A program made the position numbers and the translations under genes. Below, piece by piece: positions 21,293 to 32,486 of a DNA stretch of 64,000 nt; positions within the stretch are counted from its first letter, which is position 1; every line of letters starts with the position of its first letter. A model generated the notes under the pieces. The model searched no databases. It saw only the letters and a list, made by a program, of their open reading frames with translations, and was not told the origin of the DNA. Origin of the DNA: Chondrus crispus (Eukaryota > Rhodophyta > Florideophyceae > Gigartinales > Gigartinaceae). The DNA lies in assembly GCF_000350225.1 (NCBI RefSeq), contig NW_005179054.1, positions 24,487 to 88,486 of the forward strand, given 5' to 3'.

Positions 21293-22479
21293 GAACGTTC
21301 AGCACGGAGACCAAGGAACTCGAAGGAACTCTATGCCGTACTGCGGCGGAGTTTGTACAAGTGGTGATACCACAATCGTTAAGGGACCGCGTCCTAGGGT
21401 TAGGCCACTACGCAAAATTGGCAGGCCACCCGGGAGGCAGGAAACTTTACAAGACTTTGAGAAGATATTTTTATTGGCCTACGATGGCCCTAGACTGCTA
21501 TGCAGTCGCGAAGAATTGCGCCGCATGTGCGCAGGAAAGGGTGAAGTTAAGAAGAAACACAAAGGAAATAAAGCTGTTCACGCCCAAAGCTCCGCTGGAG
21601 TTTGTCGCCATCGACATCCTCAGCGAGCTAATTACAACTAAACGAGGGAATCGGTATATTCTCGTGATCAGCGATCGATACTCGAAACTGGTACGAACCG
21701 TACCGTTGAAGAAGATATCAGCTGCGCACATGGCACAAGCCTTCGTCCACCATTGGGTATTCGTGTACGGACCGCCGTTCAAGCTGCTGTCCGACAATGG
21801 AACACAGTTCACGGCCCGGTTCTTTCAGAATTTCTGCCGAATTCTCGGCATACGCAATGTGTTCAAGACCAAGTACCACCCGCAAGCCAACAGCCAAGTT
21901 GAGAGGTTTAACCGCACGCTGACTTCCGCGTTGCGAAAATACGTTGGAGAGCATCCCAAGGACTGGGACTTATTTAGCGACGCTGTGTCGTTCGCCTACA
22001 ACACGCAAGTTCATCGAACTACGAACATAGCGCCCTTCGAGCTGGTGTTAGCTCGGGCGCCGAGAAGCATTGCGTTACAAGCGCAGCCCACTTTGGAGAA
22101 CTTCAGCTCGTCACGAGCATACTACCTGAAATGGCAGTCGTGGTTGGAGAGCCTAATGCGAAGCGCCGATAGGAGTTTGCGAGAGGAACAAGCCCGGTAC
22201 AAGCAAAATTTCGACGCACGCCTTCGCAAGCCGCAATATGAGATCCCACCGGGGTCCTACGTGTTCCTCCGGAAGGAGCAGGGTACGGCTAGCGAACCGA
22301 AACACAAGCTGGCCCAAGTCGCTACAGGACCTTATCAGGTCAGAAGATCGGATCAATATACGGTAGTGATTGCCATTGGTGATCAGGAGGAACGCGTTTC
22401 GCGAGATCGAGTAGAACTGGCCCCATATCCGATGGAACCAGCCCCACATCAGGTCTACATCAGGCCATACAGTACCTAA
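21205..22479 (+). CDS. Integrase of element A
   Basis: The frame is open through the H2C2 zinc-binding module (LGHYAKLAGHPG .. NCAACAQER) and the full catalytic core. The D,D,E residues are all present: EFVAIDIL, LLSDNGTQFTARFF and HPQANSQVERFNRTL. The C-terminal GPY/F-type module (LAQVATGPYQVRRSD) is also present. About 400 codons, the normal length. This is the least damaged pol domain of element A. It is joined by frameshift to RNase H upstream and to a chromodomain frame downstream. Confidence 0.85.
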   Translation, partial: AVTPEELIREQAVDPFCNRIKEEMEAGKVRTFSTETKELEGTLCRTAAEFVQVVIPQSLRDRVLGLGHYAKLAGHPGGRKLYKTLRRYFYWPTMALDCYAVAKNCAACAQERVKLRRNTKEIKLFTPKAPLEFVAIDILSELITTKRGNRYILVISDRYSKLVRTVPLKKISAAHMAQAFVHHWVFVYGPPFKLLSDNGTQFTARFFQNFCRILGIRNVFKTKYHPQANSQVERFNRTLTSALRKYVGEHPKDWDLFSDAVSFAYNTQVHRTTNIAPFELVLARAPRSIALQAQPTLENFSSSRAYYLKWQSWLESLMRSADRSLREEQARYKQNFDARLRKPQYEIPPGSYVFLRKEQGTASEPKHKLAQVATGPYQVRRSDQYTVVIAIGDQEERVSRDRVELAPYPMEPAPHQVYIRPYST

Positions 22480-22487
22480 GGGGACAC

Positions 22488-22904
22488 GTGACAGATCAAG
22501 GACGCGACGCGATGGAGAGTGAGGACGACCCTCACGCGCGGGCGCAGACACAAGAAGCCGAGGAAAATTTAGTTAGTCGAGATCGGTCGGCGGAGATACC
22601 GCAAAACCTACAGCAGATAGTTAATTCAGAAGATTTAGTGACATCGCAGGATCTTCAGGAGGGGGAAGTAAGTAACCCCGTACGCGATGGAGAGGAGGCG
22701 GATGCCGAGTACGTCATATAGAAGATCATCGACCACGGGAATCAAGATGAGGAATTAATCCTCAGGGTGAAGTGGTATGGGTATGGGACGAAGGACGCGA
22801 CGTGGGAACCGGTTGCGCAGTTACCGCGAAGCGCGGTTGTGAGATATTTTCGGAAGAAGAAGTTGCCCCTGCCACCGCAGGCCGCCCGCGCACTACCATG
22901 GTGA
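22488..22904 (+). pseudogene. Chromodomain region of element A with premature TAG
   Basis: An acidic linker (SEDDPHARAQTQEAEENL) leads to EYVI, a TAG at 22719-22721, then KIIDHGNQDEELILRVKWYGYGT and DATWEPVAQLPRSAVVRYF before a TGA at 22902-22904. The second part is a clear chromodomain with VKW and TWEP landmarks. The stop falls at its first strand. A purine run (GCGAAGGGGGAAAG) lies near 22956, just beyond. Confidence 0.75.
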
Positions 22905-25900
22905 TCGTGTCAAGAAGAGTCTGGAAACCCGAGACGATGGAGAAGGCAAAAGTGCGAAGGGGGAAAGTCAGAGTGAGGCGTCCCAGAAGAGCAAAGGGCG
23001 AAATCCCGTCAAAGGAAGGAGTGGATACGCGACGCGTTTTCAAGGCGTTAGAGAGATAGGGGATTCCCTCCTGAGGCACGGAGTCTACAGGATCACCCCC
23101 ACACGTCATGGACGTACAGAGAAGGAATGACGTTTGAATCAGCGATCCGCACCCGTGAGACTTATTTTGATCGAAAGAAATAGGGTTTCGCCGATGGTAA
23201 GCAGCCAATTGATCAGTGCGAGTCACCGACTGAGCTCCAGCCAGTCTCCGAAAATTTAACTATAATTCAGGGAATTACCCGCACTTGTACGAAATGTTGT
23301 TGGCAATTTTCACAGCCGACCGCACACATACTCAAGACTTACCACTGGCGAAGCCGTGACCGATCGCACCCAAGGGCACTTGCCCAGTTCATTTGCAACG
23401 CCTACAATGCGCCCGACGAGCGACAAGATGATTCCACATGGACCATAACCGCCCTGACGCGCCGACCTCACGTGCAACTACACGGCCCCGTACAAGGGCT
23501 GAGTACATCCGTCTCCTTTCTGAAAGGATCGAAGAAGGCACAAGACTCCTCCCGACGGCAACACAGGGTCACGAGCTCGCTTGATACGCGTAATATCTTC
23601 CTACCGACTTCGTGATCGAGGGGAACACTAATGTGTTAGCACGATGGGCACGGAGGGGTTTCGTTGCGCCTACACTGGACCTGCGCGACGAACAACCTAC
23701 TTACCCGCCTGCCACCAAAACCTCTCCCTTTCCATTATTTTTGTTTCAGTTTTTGTCTGTGTTTTCGCATTTTTTTGTGAGGTGCAGAGGGCGATCTCCG
23801 TGTCGCGGACAACGCCAGAAAATATTTGCCACGCCTACCGATCTATAATTCAATCCCAAGTCAGAGTAGCGAACCGACAACCTCCGTAGTTGTTCATTTT
23901 GTTGTCCGCTACAAAGGGGCGATACGCTATGAGGTTTCGTATACCTGCCACGAAGACAGCACTTTACAAGTGGGTGGAGAGGAGTCCGGAGGACCATGGC
24001 GGCGAGGAAGTTCCCAACGGAGAGCGTGTGTAGCTTCACGAGCTTGGTTACGGCGATCAATCTGTCGGTCATAACGAGGGAGGATGCCACACCTCAAGTT
24101 TTATTTTTTTGCTACATCGAGTGATCAACCGCGGCGTCCACCCCCTCTTCATTTTCTTTCACTTTCAGGTCCCTTTCCCCTCTACCTTCTTACCCGCTTT
24201 TTCTTCCGGCGTTCAGCCATCCTTTTTTACACATATGCATATATATGTTTTGTAATCAGAGACAGGAGCACCAAGCTCCCCGCAGGGTGCCGTATTAATG
24301 GAGAAGAAGCTGTGGACTGGAGAAGATGAAATACAAGGAGGCAAGGTTTGTAGTCATGATCGATCCGAGTTGAGGGGTTCGTCGCGATGCGTCACCCTGT
24401 AGGCAAGCTCGCAACTCGTAGGATCGCGCAATTTCCAGGGCACCCGGAGGGTACTGGCCTGACGATGTGTCACCAAATTTCACACGGTGGGCACCAGAGA
24501 AAAAAGAGAGAGAGAAGGCACTTGAGAGACTGGGACGTATTTACGTCATAAGCTGGACCTTCGGTATATGTGCAACGACAAGGAGGGCCACCGAGATGGG
24601 ACTGCGAAAGACCGCAGCAGAATGAGGTATAGAAAGCTCGAGCTGGAGTAACTACAGTAGTCGACAAGGGTGAAGACGCGTACGCCGGAGCGACGTGTTT
24701 TACGTCGTATGATCGTCTCAGATCGTTTCTTTTATTCGAAAGGAAACTCCTCCGGTATCCGGGATGACTAATGGAGACCCCTCCAAGATCTGCCCTAGTG
24801 GCGTCGCGAAAGTGTCAAGAAGGGGATGCCTCACCGAGTGCACAAGTTGAGGGCACAGGAGGGAAGTGATTCAGGGACTCGTCGAGCCTAATTACAAAAC
24901 ACATTGAGTAATGAGGACAGTGATAGGGGACACCACAAGCTTCGCTGGAGGTCGTCAAAGGCAAAACATATTCGGAAACACGACTGCCCATACCTTCTCG
25001 ACCTCGATACCTCTCGCGGAGGGAATCGTCGAATGACCATTTGTAATACCTTTTGTGACCCCCTTCATGAGGCGACACTTTACACCCGCACCCTCTCCTG
25101 CCTCCCATAAGACATATGCTAAGTTGATCTTTCTTTGTCGTGCGCGGATTGGGACCTCTCTAAGGCCTCGTGACGGGTCGATTGAACGTATTGAGCCTAC
25201 AGGCAGACGAAGGGAAAAATGGAGGAAACGACACTCCTTTCAAGGCTGTCTTCACCCGGAACAGAGGACTCATCGGCGGGTGGCCATATGTTTTTTGTTT
25301 GTCTTTTTGTCTTTTTTTGCGATGCGCACACCCTAAGCCGTCCCAAACGACCTAAGTGTCACCGAACGTTCAACACCGAGATGAATTTTTCTTGGGGATG
25401 CAGGAGAAGTTGAGGAGGATGTCCAGCACAGAACTCCTTTGCTTACCCCGTTCGACGACAAGGGTCACGTGTGGCTGGCCAACGAGGTTAAGCACGGCGA
25501 TCAGCAGGGACCCTGAAGGGCAAAAATGTATTCAAAGGACACAACAGTTCCCGATGAAGCTGGCACGTGAAGACAAGACGGTCGGTTTCATTTCGAATCG
25601 AGGCCAAGACCTTCGGTCCAGAGTTTGATGGTGTTACGAGGACGTCGTCCATACAGCAAACCAAAAGGGATGTAGTTGCCGCTCGCGAGCTGGCACCCCG
25701 AGGAGAAAGCCAGAAACGCCGTGTCACAGATGGAAAGGGAGTGACACTGACCCGACGAGTTGTAGCATTTGACATAGCCGCACGAAGGACCCCCTGAAGA
25801 ACGCCTCAACGAGCTCACGCAGTGAGAAAAATGAAGCCCACCAGTTTGCTGGCGACTACAGGACCTCAAACATAGGCGCCACGGAGAGTACTTTTCCCAG

Positions 25901-26678
25901 ATCTCCGTCACCTTTGCAATATCATCAAAAGGAATCGTCAAGGTCCGTACGTTTATTATTCTGCTTGGAATGCTTTCGTTTACATTCGGTTCAGCTGGAA
26001 AAAAGAAAAGGGGTGCTCGCACGGAATTCCCCGTCGGTGAAGAAGAGGACATTACCCACCCTGATCAGAGGGCAAAATAATACGAAAAAGAGCTTGAACA
26101 TTCCAAGAGTGTAATTATATTTTGCTCAAAACGACTCAATTGCGCGTTCTCAGGGATGGAAGTGAGAAGGAGCGTGTGGAGAAAACAATTGCGCTCGACG
26201 CCATGAGTCCGTCGGAAGAGATGAAGGGCGAAGCGTACGTTTGACCATGGAGGGATTGTACAGTTTACCTCAAAATTTTGTTGTCGTCTGCACTCGGCGA
26301 GCTAGACTGAGTGACCGAACGCGGCAATGATTCATATTTATTTTCTTTGTGACATCCCGAATTCATCCGTGTCTCTCAGAAGTTAACAATAATGAGCTTT
26401 GCAAACGAAGTCGTGAGGCCGCGTGACGTCGTCGCAATAACATGGAGACGTGCGAGACTGAGTTGGGAGAGGATGAGAAAAAGAGAAGGACAAGAGAAGG
26501 ACAAGAGAAGGACAAGAGAAGGAATACAGTAACGAGGAAAAGAGAAGGAAAGTGGAAAGAGGAAGATGCGACCGCGGCGACGGGGCGTATACAAAAAAAA
26601 GAGAGACAAAAAGAGGAGGAAGTGGCGAGGTGAAGAGAAGGAGGAAGGAGGTATACGGGTGCCACCGTGATTATGACG
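22905..26678. other. Long 3' region of element A without an intact gene
   Basis: About 3.8 kb lies between the chromodomain and the insertion point of element C. Only short ORFs are present. One minus-strand stretch near 25640-25760 looks like a decayed integrase. A purine-rich simple repeat (AAGAGAAGGAC, several copies) lies at 26482-26525. The region may contain an older decayed insertion. Confidence 0.4.
25640..25760 (-). pseudogene. Possible decayed gypsy integrase remnant
   Basis: Within a 154-codon ORF the minus-strand translation reads AFLAFSSGCQLASGNYIPFGLLYGRRPR. This resembles the integrase motif in which AYN..H..TG..PFELLYGRRP precedes the C-terminal domain. Flanking sequence is not convincingly pol-like. 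Confidence 0.25.
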
Positions 26679-27173
26679 TTTAGCGGTGCGCAGGGTTATT
26701 AAAATGAACAGAGTGACTTACTTGTGTTGAATGGTTTTGCAAAGCGGTTCTTAAGTTGGACACACTTGGGGTTGCAGGTTGGGTAGCTCTCAGGGTTAGT
26801 GAGTGGTTGTGCCCGGCCCCTTTTGCTTTCCCCGTCCGAACGCCGCGCCTTTTATAGAAATCGTATCTGAAATTTAGAACAATACAGTACCTGCTAGACT
26901 ATAATAAACTATCCTTTCACTCTACAACTAATCTCCATACAATCGCTTATGTCCTTGCCTTCAATCTCCCCGACCATCCTCTTTAGTACTAGTGGATACT
27001 GTACTCCTCCTTTGACAATTCTTTTAGGTATGGCATAGAAATTATGTTGTAGTTCTATGCCATCCTTTTAAAGAATGGAGGAGCCAGTCCATTCGGGAAG
27101 GACACGCGCAGTATGTTTATACAAAGTAAAAGTACAAAGACATACATACTGTGCTTGTCCTTCAACCGTTACA
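26679..27173 (-). repeat. 3' LTR of element C
   Basis: In element orientation it begins TGTAACGGTTGAAGG and ends CGCACCGCTAAA, a non-canonical 3' end. The boundary is fixed by the TGACG duplication and the adjoining PPT. Confidence 0.9.
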
Positions 27174-27190
27174 ACCTCTCCCCCTTTAAG
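27174..27190 (-). other. Polypurine tract of element C
   Basis: The minus strand reads TCTTAAAGGGGGAGAGGT directly before the 3' LTR, the expected plus-strand primer position. Confidence 0.8.
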
Positions 27191-27194
27191 ATGG

Positions 27195-28957
27195 TTATTT
27201 GTCCTCGAATAAGCTTGGAGGTGGGTAGTAGGTGATGGAGTCGAAGTAACGTTGAATAGAAGGCTTGTGGCATGGAAGGTCTTGTTCGTCAATCCAATTG
27301 TCTTGAAGTGTGTTTCCTGAGTTTTCTGATACTAAGAAATCGATAGAGTCTTGAGTGCTGCGGTGGGAAATGATGTCAATTGTAGGCGGCATCTTGTCTT
27401 CGGTCTGAAATGTAGACTCGCGACCGATAGTTCTTCTATGTTGATCATTGTAGTATGGCTTGAGAAGAGATATGTGGAATGTAGGATGAAGGTTTTGATA
27501 TTTCTCTGGTAGTTGCAACTCGTATGCGTTTCCGGACGCTAGGATGTCGATGACTTCGAATGGTCCAATGTACTTCGGTGATAACTTTTTGCTTCTTCCT
27601 GTCTTGAGTGGTAAGTTCTTCGTCGAGAGCATTACTTGGTCTCCTAGGTGAAATGAATGATCTCTTCTGTGTTTGTTGACTTGTTCGGCGTTTCGTTCGT
27701 TCGAAGCTGTGATGGACAGCTTTGCCATTTCATTAGCTCTTCTTATGTTCTCCAAAAACCTTTGTGTGGTCACAGTAGGTGTTTCTGATCCATCAGAGTG
27801 GAGGACGTCAGAAACAGAGAGTGGGTGCTGACCATACTCTAGGAAAAAAGGAGTTTGTTTAGTTGTGTCACTTATGTGATTGTTGTACGCAAACTCGAGT
27901 CCTGGTAGGTGTTTACTCCAGTCTCTTTGCGTATAGCTAACAAAGCAACGTAGCATTTCTTGCAATGTTCTGAATGCCCTTTCTGATTGTCCAGCAGTTT
28001 GAGGATGGAAGGCGGTTGATAAGTTAACTTGACTCGTAGTAGCTTCATGATTTTCTTCCATAAAGTACTTGTGAATCTTGTGTCACGGTCTGATATTATC
28101 TTTCTTGGAAGACCGTGATGTTTGTATATCTCGTTGTAGAACACCCCTGCTGTATCTTTGGCAGTATGGTTTGATTCAATTGGAATAAAATGCGTGTGTT
28201 TCGAGAGTTTGTCCACAACAACAAGTATAGCAGTTTTGTTCGTATTCGTCCCCGGGAGATCGAATATGAAGTCCATAGATATATGTTCCCATTTCTTTAG
28301 TGGTGGCGGAAATGGTCTGAATTTTCCCAGTTTGTTCTGGGTTAGGCTTTTGGCTTCTTGACACTTTGCGTATGTCTTGATGTATTCGTGTAGTTCTTTG
28401 TTCATGCTAGGCCAATAAAAATGTCTCCTGACATATTGTAAGGTCTTTTTGAATCCTCGATGTGCACCAAAGAGAGATTCGTGAGTGTCGTGCAACACGA
28501 TTTCTCTGATCTTTCCTTTCGGAATACAGAGCCTATTCTCAAAGTAAAGGCGGTTTTTGTTATTACTGAACGGAGCAGTTGGGGTTTCAAACGCATTCTT
28601 GAAATCGGGGTCCTTTCTGTACTCTCGTTCAAGGCTTTTGAGAATATTTTCATCCACCTTTACCAGTGTAAATGCCATCAACTGTTTCACAACACTGGCT
28701 GATGTCTGGTGCACTTCCTGGTACTGTCTCGATAATGCATCAGCTACTGTATTCTGCTTTCCCTTCATGTAATCAATGTGGTAGTCGAACTCTTGCATGA
28801 ATTCAACCCATCTGGCTTGTTTTCGGGATAAGATTCGTTGTGAATCCAAGTATTTCAATGGGTGATGGTCAGTCAGTATCTTAAACTTTGAGCCGTGTAG
28901 GTATGGTCTCCAAGTTTGTAAAGAGTACACAATAGCAAGAAGTTCTCTTTTATGTGT
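27195..28957 (-). pseudogene. RNase H C-terminal part and integrase of element C
   Basis: The frame continues from the protease-RT ORF after an in-frame TAA (28961-28963). It covers the RNase H block (STHKRELLAIVYSLQTW, TDHHPLKYL), the integrase zinc-binding region and the core with SMDFIFDLP and IISDRDTRFTS. In the zinc-binding region the first Cys of the CX2C pair is Tyr (TYAKCQE). A one-base shift at about 28040 moves the rest (FHPQTAGQSERAF with the catalytic Glu, the LSPKYIGPFEV module) to the ORF 28061-27195. The last 60 residues (IDIISHRSTQDSIDF .. DNWIDEQDLP) have a chromodomain-like pattern lacking most cage aromatics. Confidence 0.85.
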
Positions 28958-28960
28958 ACT

Positions 28961-30793
28961 TTATCCTTGTTCTGCTTTATTCAGTTTCCATGAAGCGTAT
29001 GCTACTGGGCGGCATCCTGTTTCGTCAGTTTGCGTGAAGACAGCACCAACACCTGTTTGAGATGCGTCAGAAGTTACTTCATACGGTAAACTGGGATCTG
29101 CGTATCGAAGTACGGGAGCCTCTGTTAGTTTGCTCTTCAGTTCTTCAAATGCTCCTTTTTGTGATGGTCCCCACTGAAAAGGTGTACCTTTTCTTGTTAG
29201 ATTAGATAAAGGAGTTGCTATCGTCGCAAAGTCCTTTACAAATCTCCGGTAGTAGTTACAAAGACCAAGAAAGCTTTGAATTTGCTTTACATTACGAGGA
29301 GCTTCCCATTTTTGAACAGCTTCAATCTTCCTTGGGTTCACTTGAATACCATTCTCACTTATTGTGTGGCCAAGGTACTCAAGATTATGACAAAGGAATT
29401 TACACTTTGAAAGCTTTCCGTATAGTTGATGCTCCTTCAATATTTGCAGTATTGTCCTAAGATGGTTCAGATGATCCTGTTTCGTTTTACTGTAGATAAG
29501 GATGTCGTCTAAGTAGACAAGGACAAACTTATCTAAGTGTGGTCTGAAGATATTGTTCATGAGTGTCTGGAAGCATCCTGGAGCCCCTGTTAATCCAAAG
29601 GGCGTTACTAGGTATTCGTATTGACCATATCTAGTCCGGAATGCTGTCTTTTGAATATCAACATCCCTCAACCTTATTTGATGATACCCCGATCTTAGAT
29701 CAATGGTCGAGAAGTATTTCGATCCTCCTACTTGATCCCATACTTCATCGATTTTCGGTAAGGGTACTTGGTTCTTAATAGTCTGTTTGTTGAGTGCTCG
29801 ATAATCGATGCACATTCTTAGGCCACCGTCTTTCTTTGGAGTGAACAAGACAGGGCTACCCCAAGGACTTATACTTGGGCGTATGAATCCATTTTCAAGG
29901 GCTTCTTCTAGCTGGTTCTTCATTTCTTCCAGCTCTTTTCTTGAAAGTTTATAGATGGGACCCGTTTTGGGTCTTGCGTCCATTTCTAAGTCTATTCTCA
30001 TTTCAACGGATCTTTTCGGAGGCAATCCTTTAGGCAGATCCTGCGGGAATACGCATCTGTATTCTCCCAGGAGTCTGTCTAACTGTTTCATGTAATCGTC
30101 CTTTTCACTAGTCTCTATAGTATTTTCTCCTTCCTCTTGAGAAGGTTTCAATACGACATGATATATGGTGCTTTTCTGCTTTTTCGCTAACCTCACGAAC
30201 TGTTTACTCGTAAGCATGTATGTCAGGCGGGCTTCCCCATGCTTATGAGCCTCTGCGTCCAGAGTTATTAACCTTTCTTCCTGTTTAAGGAGCATACGGT
30301 TCATTTTCCAATCGATTAAAGGGTTGGCTTCGGATAACCACGCTTTGCCTAGGATTAAGTCGTAAGCAATCCAGTCCACCACGTATGGCCGTACGGTAAT
30401 GGTAGCTTCCCCAATCCGTATGATAAGGTTCTCGCAACACCGATCCATAGGAACAAGTGTTCGGTCCCATAGTTCTGCACTCAGGTTAGTATTCTCCTTT
30501 CTCAACTTCAATTTCTCTGCATATGCCTTTGATATTACTATTTCTTCGCACCCACTGTCTACCAGAATATTGCAACGGGAATTGTCGGTTGCATCTTGCA
30601 CCTCCCCGTTGAATACTAGTAGAGCTTGCCCCTTTGTATTTCTTCTCTTCTTGTATGGTGAGAATGTACATACTTTGACGGACTCTTTACCGTTGTTCTC
30701 TCTTGAATACTGCTTCTTTTTGTCTTTTTGTTTTTTATCATTTTTTTGCGTTTTTGTAGTTTTGTCTTCGGCTATAGTACATTTATCCGCCAA
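28961..30793 (-). CDS. Protease, reverse transcriptase and RNase H start of element C
   Basis: The 610-codon ORF is annotated from a TTG at 30793, but the frame is open upstream to about 30840, overlapping the end of the gag zinc-knuckle frame at an A-rich stretch (CAAAACAAAAAC). Translation by ribosomal frameshifting is therefore plausible. Protease: [13 protein letters not shown] (DSG active site) and [68 protein letters not shown]. RNase H starts with [13 protein letters not shown]. It ends at TAA 28961-28963, where relatives have a Tyr in the YST motif. Confidence 0.9.
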   Translation of the reverse strand: MADKCTIAEDKTTKTQKNDKKQKDKKKQYSRENNGKESVKVCTFSPYKKRRNTKGQALLVFNGEVQDATDNSRCNILVDSGCEEIVISKAYAEKLKLRKENTNLSAELWDRTLVPMDRCCENLIIRIGEATITVRPYVVDWIAYDLILGKAWLSEANPLIDWKMNRMLLKQEERLITLDAEAHKHGEARLTYMLTSKQFVRLAKKQKSTIYHVVLKPSQEEGENTIETSEKDDYMKQLDRLLGEYRCVFPQDLPKGLPPKRSVEMRIDLEMDARPKTGPIYKLSRKELEEMKNQLEEALENGFIRPSISPWGSPVLFTPKKDGGLRMCIDYRALNKQTIKNQVPLPKIDEVWDQVGGSKYFSTIDLRSGYHQIRLRDVDIQKTAFRTRYGQYEYLVTPFGLTGAPGCFQTLMNNIFRPHLDKFVLVYLDDILIYSKTKQDHLNHLRTILQILKEHQLYGKLSKCKFLCHNLEYLGHTISENGIQVNPRKIEAVQKWEAPRNVKQIQSFLGLCNYYRRFVKDFATIATPLSNLTRKGTPFQWGPSQKGAFEELKSKLTEAPVLRYADPSLPYEVTSDASQTGVGAVFTQTDETGCRPVAYASWKLNKAEQG

Positions 30794-30881
30794 TGTGCCG
30801 ACTTCACTTAACGGAACAACTAGTTTTTGTTTTGGGTGAACGCGTTAGGTCTAGGCCTCTGATTGTTGTAGTGGATTCTGG

Positions 30882-31721
30882 CTATGCAGTTTTGTTTACT
30901 ACAGACGAAGCATAACCTATGCTCAATTCTTCGCGATTTTCTGCTGGGGACAGTTTCGTACTTCTGCGCGGTTGCATGTTCCCAATTTGCATTGGTGTAG
31001 GCGCAGAGGAGAAATTAGGCGTTGATCTTGCGAATCCAAAGTAGTTTTGACCACTATTGAAGAGACTATCAAGTCTGTCCGCAATTTTCATAGCGTCTTG
31101 TAATGATTGTGGTTCCGCCCGCTCGACCTCGATTCTTGTGCGGGTCTTAAGTCCCTGGCTGTAATGGAATATCTGTTCAGCAGATGTCATACTTGGGATC
31201 TGCAAGAGCCATCTTGAGAACTCTCTATTATATTCCCGGACTAAGGTTAACTTGCCCATTTGTTTTAGATCACTCAACATTTTTCTTGCGGTCAACTCTC
31301 TGTTCACAGTTTCAAAATAGTTTAATAGTTCTTTTTGAAACTCATCATATGATGTTATAGCATTGTCGTTTAGGTTTGCTAACTCCCACCATTGTAGTCC
31401 CGCACCCGTCATATAGCTTACGGCATAGTTGATTTTTGTATTGTCATCGATTGTATTGCTGTGCTGCGCAAAAATATTTGCTATACTTTTCAACCAGCTT
31501 CGGGCATTTTCACCGTTGAACTTTTCAGGTTTGCCAGTTTTTAACAAAAGGCTATTGCTATTGCTATTCGTGGTATTTACGTTAGAAATAGATTGGGTGG
31601 CGATAGCAACAGCTTGATTTGTTTGAGCTATTTGCTCCTGTAATGACTGATTAGCTTGAGCTACTTGCTGGCGGAGAGAGCTGATCTCATTTTGCATTTG
31701 GATTATTGAATCTGGCTCCAT
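30882..31721 (-). CDS. Gag of element C
   Basis: 279 codons from ATG 31721. The N-terminal 60 residues form a Gln-rich heptad coiled coil (ISSLRQQVAQANQSLQEQ). Residues about 65-225 are a standard retrotransposon Gag capsid domain (PEKFNGENARSWLKSI, AGLQWWEL, YDEFQKELLNYFE, REYNREFSRWLLQIP, IFHYSQGLKTRTRIEVE). The zinc knuckle is absent from this frame. In the next frame, LCFVCSKQNCIARIH follows at about 30890-30935, so a one-base shift near the C-terminus separates capsid from nucleocapsid. Confidence 0.85.
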   Translation of the reverse strand: MEPDSIIQMQNEISSLRQQVAQANQSLQEQIAQTNQAVAIATQSISNVNTTNSNSNSLLLKTGKPEKFNGENARSWLKSIANIFAQHSNTIDDNTKINYAVSYMTGAGLQWWELANLNDNAITSYDEFQKELLNYFETVNRELTARKMLSDLKQMGKLTLVREYNREFSRWLLQIPSMTSAEQIFHYSQGLKTRTRIEVERAEPQSLQDAMKIADRLDSLFNSGQNYFGFARSTPNFSSAPTPMQIGNMQPRRSTKLSPAENREELSIGYASSVVNKTA

Positions 31722-31797
31722 AGTGTACAGTAGACAATTTTGAAATTTTCAAACAAGGCAATTTTTTAATGCAAAATTTCTACTGTAGTCAATACCT

Positions 31798-32433
31798 CTA
31801 AATTGAACGTTTAGAGTATTTCTTGAGGTGCCCCAAGGTCTTCGATAGTACACCGGGGTTCGTTTTCCTCGGTTTAGTAACCTTGATCCAACGTCCAATC
31901 ACGCCCTTGCTCGATGCCAAGTGTACTAGTCGATGTAGTTCCTTGACACGGCGGCGGTGCTCGTCTTCAACCTTATGCGCGTTGAACAATAAGGCGTTCC
32001 TGTAGTTCGTATGACATAAATCGCACTTTATTGTAAGGATATTAGAGTGCTCGCGGTTAAGATTTTCCACAGCAGGGCCAAATCCACGGCTTAAAATGAG
32101 GTGCCTTATATGGGACTCAGACTGGTTGTGCTCCGGCCACGATTGGTTGTACGGCTTGTTAACTTGACAAGTGGAGCACTTCTCTCCACTCGGTCCTGCG
32201 TTAGCCGACGGTAGCTCGAAGGTTGCCCCACGGTCGAGCTCACCCTTTTCCAGAGCAATATTAAAAAGTAACTCTTTTTCACCGGGCAGCGGTGTTGCAC
32301 TCTTGTTAGCCGAGGTAGATTGGCTCTGAGCTTGAATTTCGCCTTGTTTTTTGACGATAATGGGCTCCGGCTCGCTATTGGTGCGGCCCGTGCCACGTGT
32401 GGAATCTGCGCTGTTGGTGTTGATTTCGCACAC
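31798..32433 (-). CDS. Accessory protein of element C with two U1/matrin-type zinc fingers
   Basis: 211 codons between the 5' LTR/PBS and gag, a position that normally holds only leader. After an acidic Ser/Gln-rich N-terminus, two fingers have identical spacing CX2CX12HX5H. Finger 1 uses C86, C89, H102 and H108; finger 2 uses C137, C140, H153 and H159. A basic Lys/Arg-rich tail follows (WIKVTKPRKTNPG..LKKYSKRSI). The frame has no ATG; the first start-like codon is GTG 32433. It is preceded by TACCAAAAGTTTTCCAG, a good 3' splice-site sequence, so it may be an exon joined to an LTR-encoded start. This finger spacing is typical of U1C/matrin/JAZ proteins that bind structured RNA. The role here is inferred. 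Confidence 0.65.
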   Translation of the reverse strand: MCEINTNSADSTRGTGRTNSEPEPIIVKKQGEIQAQSQSTSANKSATPLPGEKELLFNIALEKGELDRGATFELPSANAGPSGEKCSTCQVNKPYNQSWPEHNQSESHIRHLILSRGFGPAVENLNREHSNILTIKCDLCHTNYRNALLFNAHKVEDEHRRRVKELHRLVHLASSKGVIGRWIKVTKPRKTNPGVLSKTLGHLKKYSKRSI

Positions 32434-32465
32434 TGGAAAACTTTTGGTAAAAAATAGGGTTAGAT

Positions 32466-32484
32466 CGATTTGGCGATGCTACCA
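32466..32484 (-). other. Primer-binding site of element C
   Basis: In element orientation TGGTAGCATCGCCAAATCG follows the LTR by two bases. It differs from the PBS of A, B, D and E. The tRNA was not identified. Confidence 0.6.
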
Positions 32485-32486
32485 CT

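Noticed and set aside
22905-26678. A second LTR of element A just after its chromodomain
   Set aside because: No match to the 15-kb LTR was found there. The true 3' LTR is at 34991-36030, beyond nested element C.
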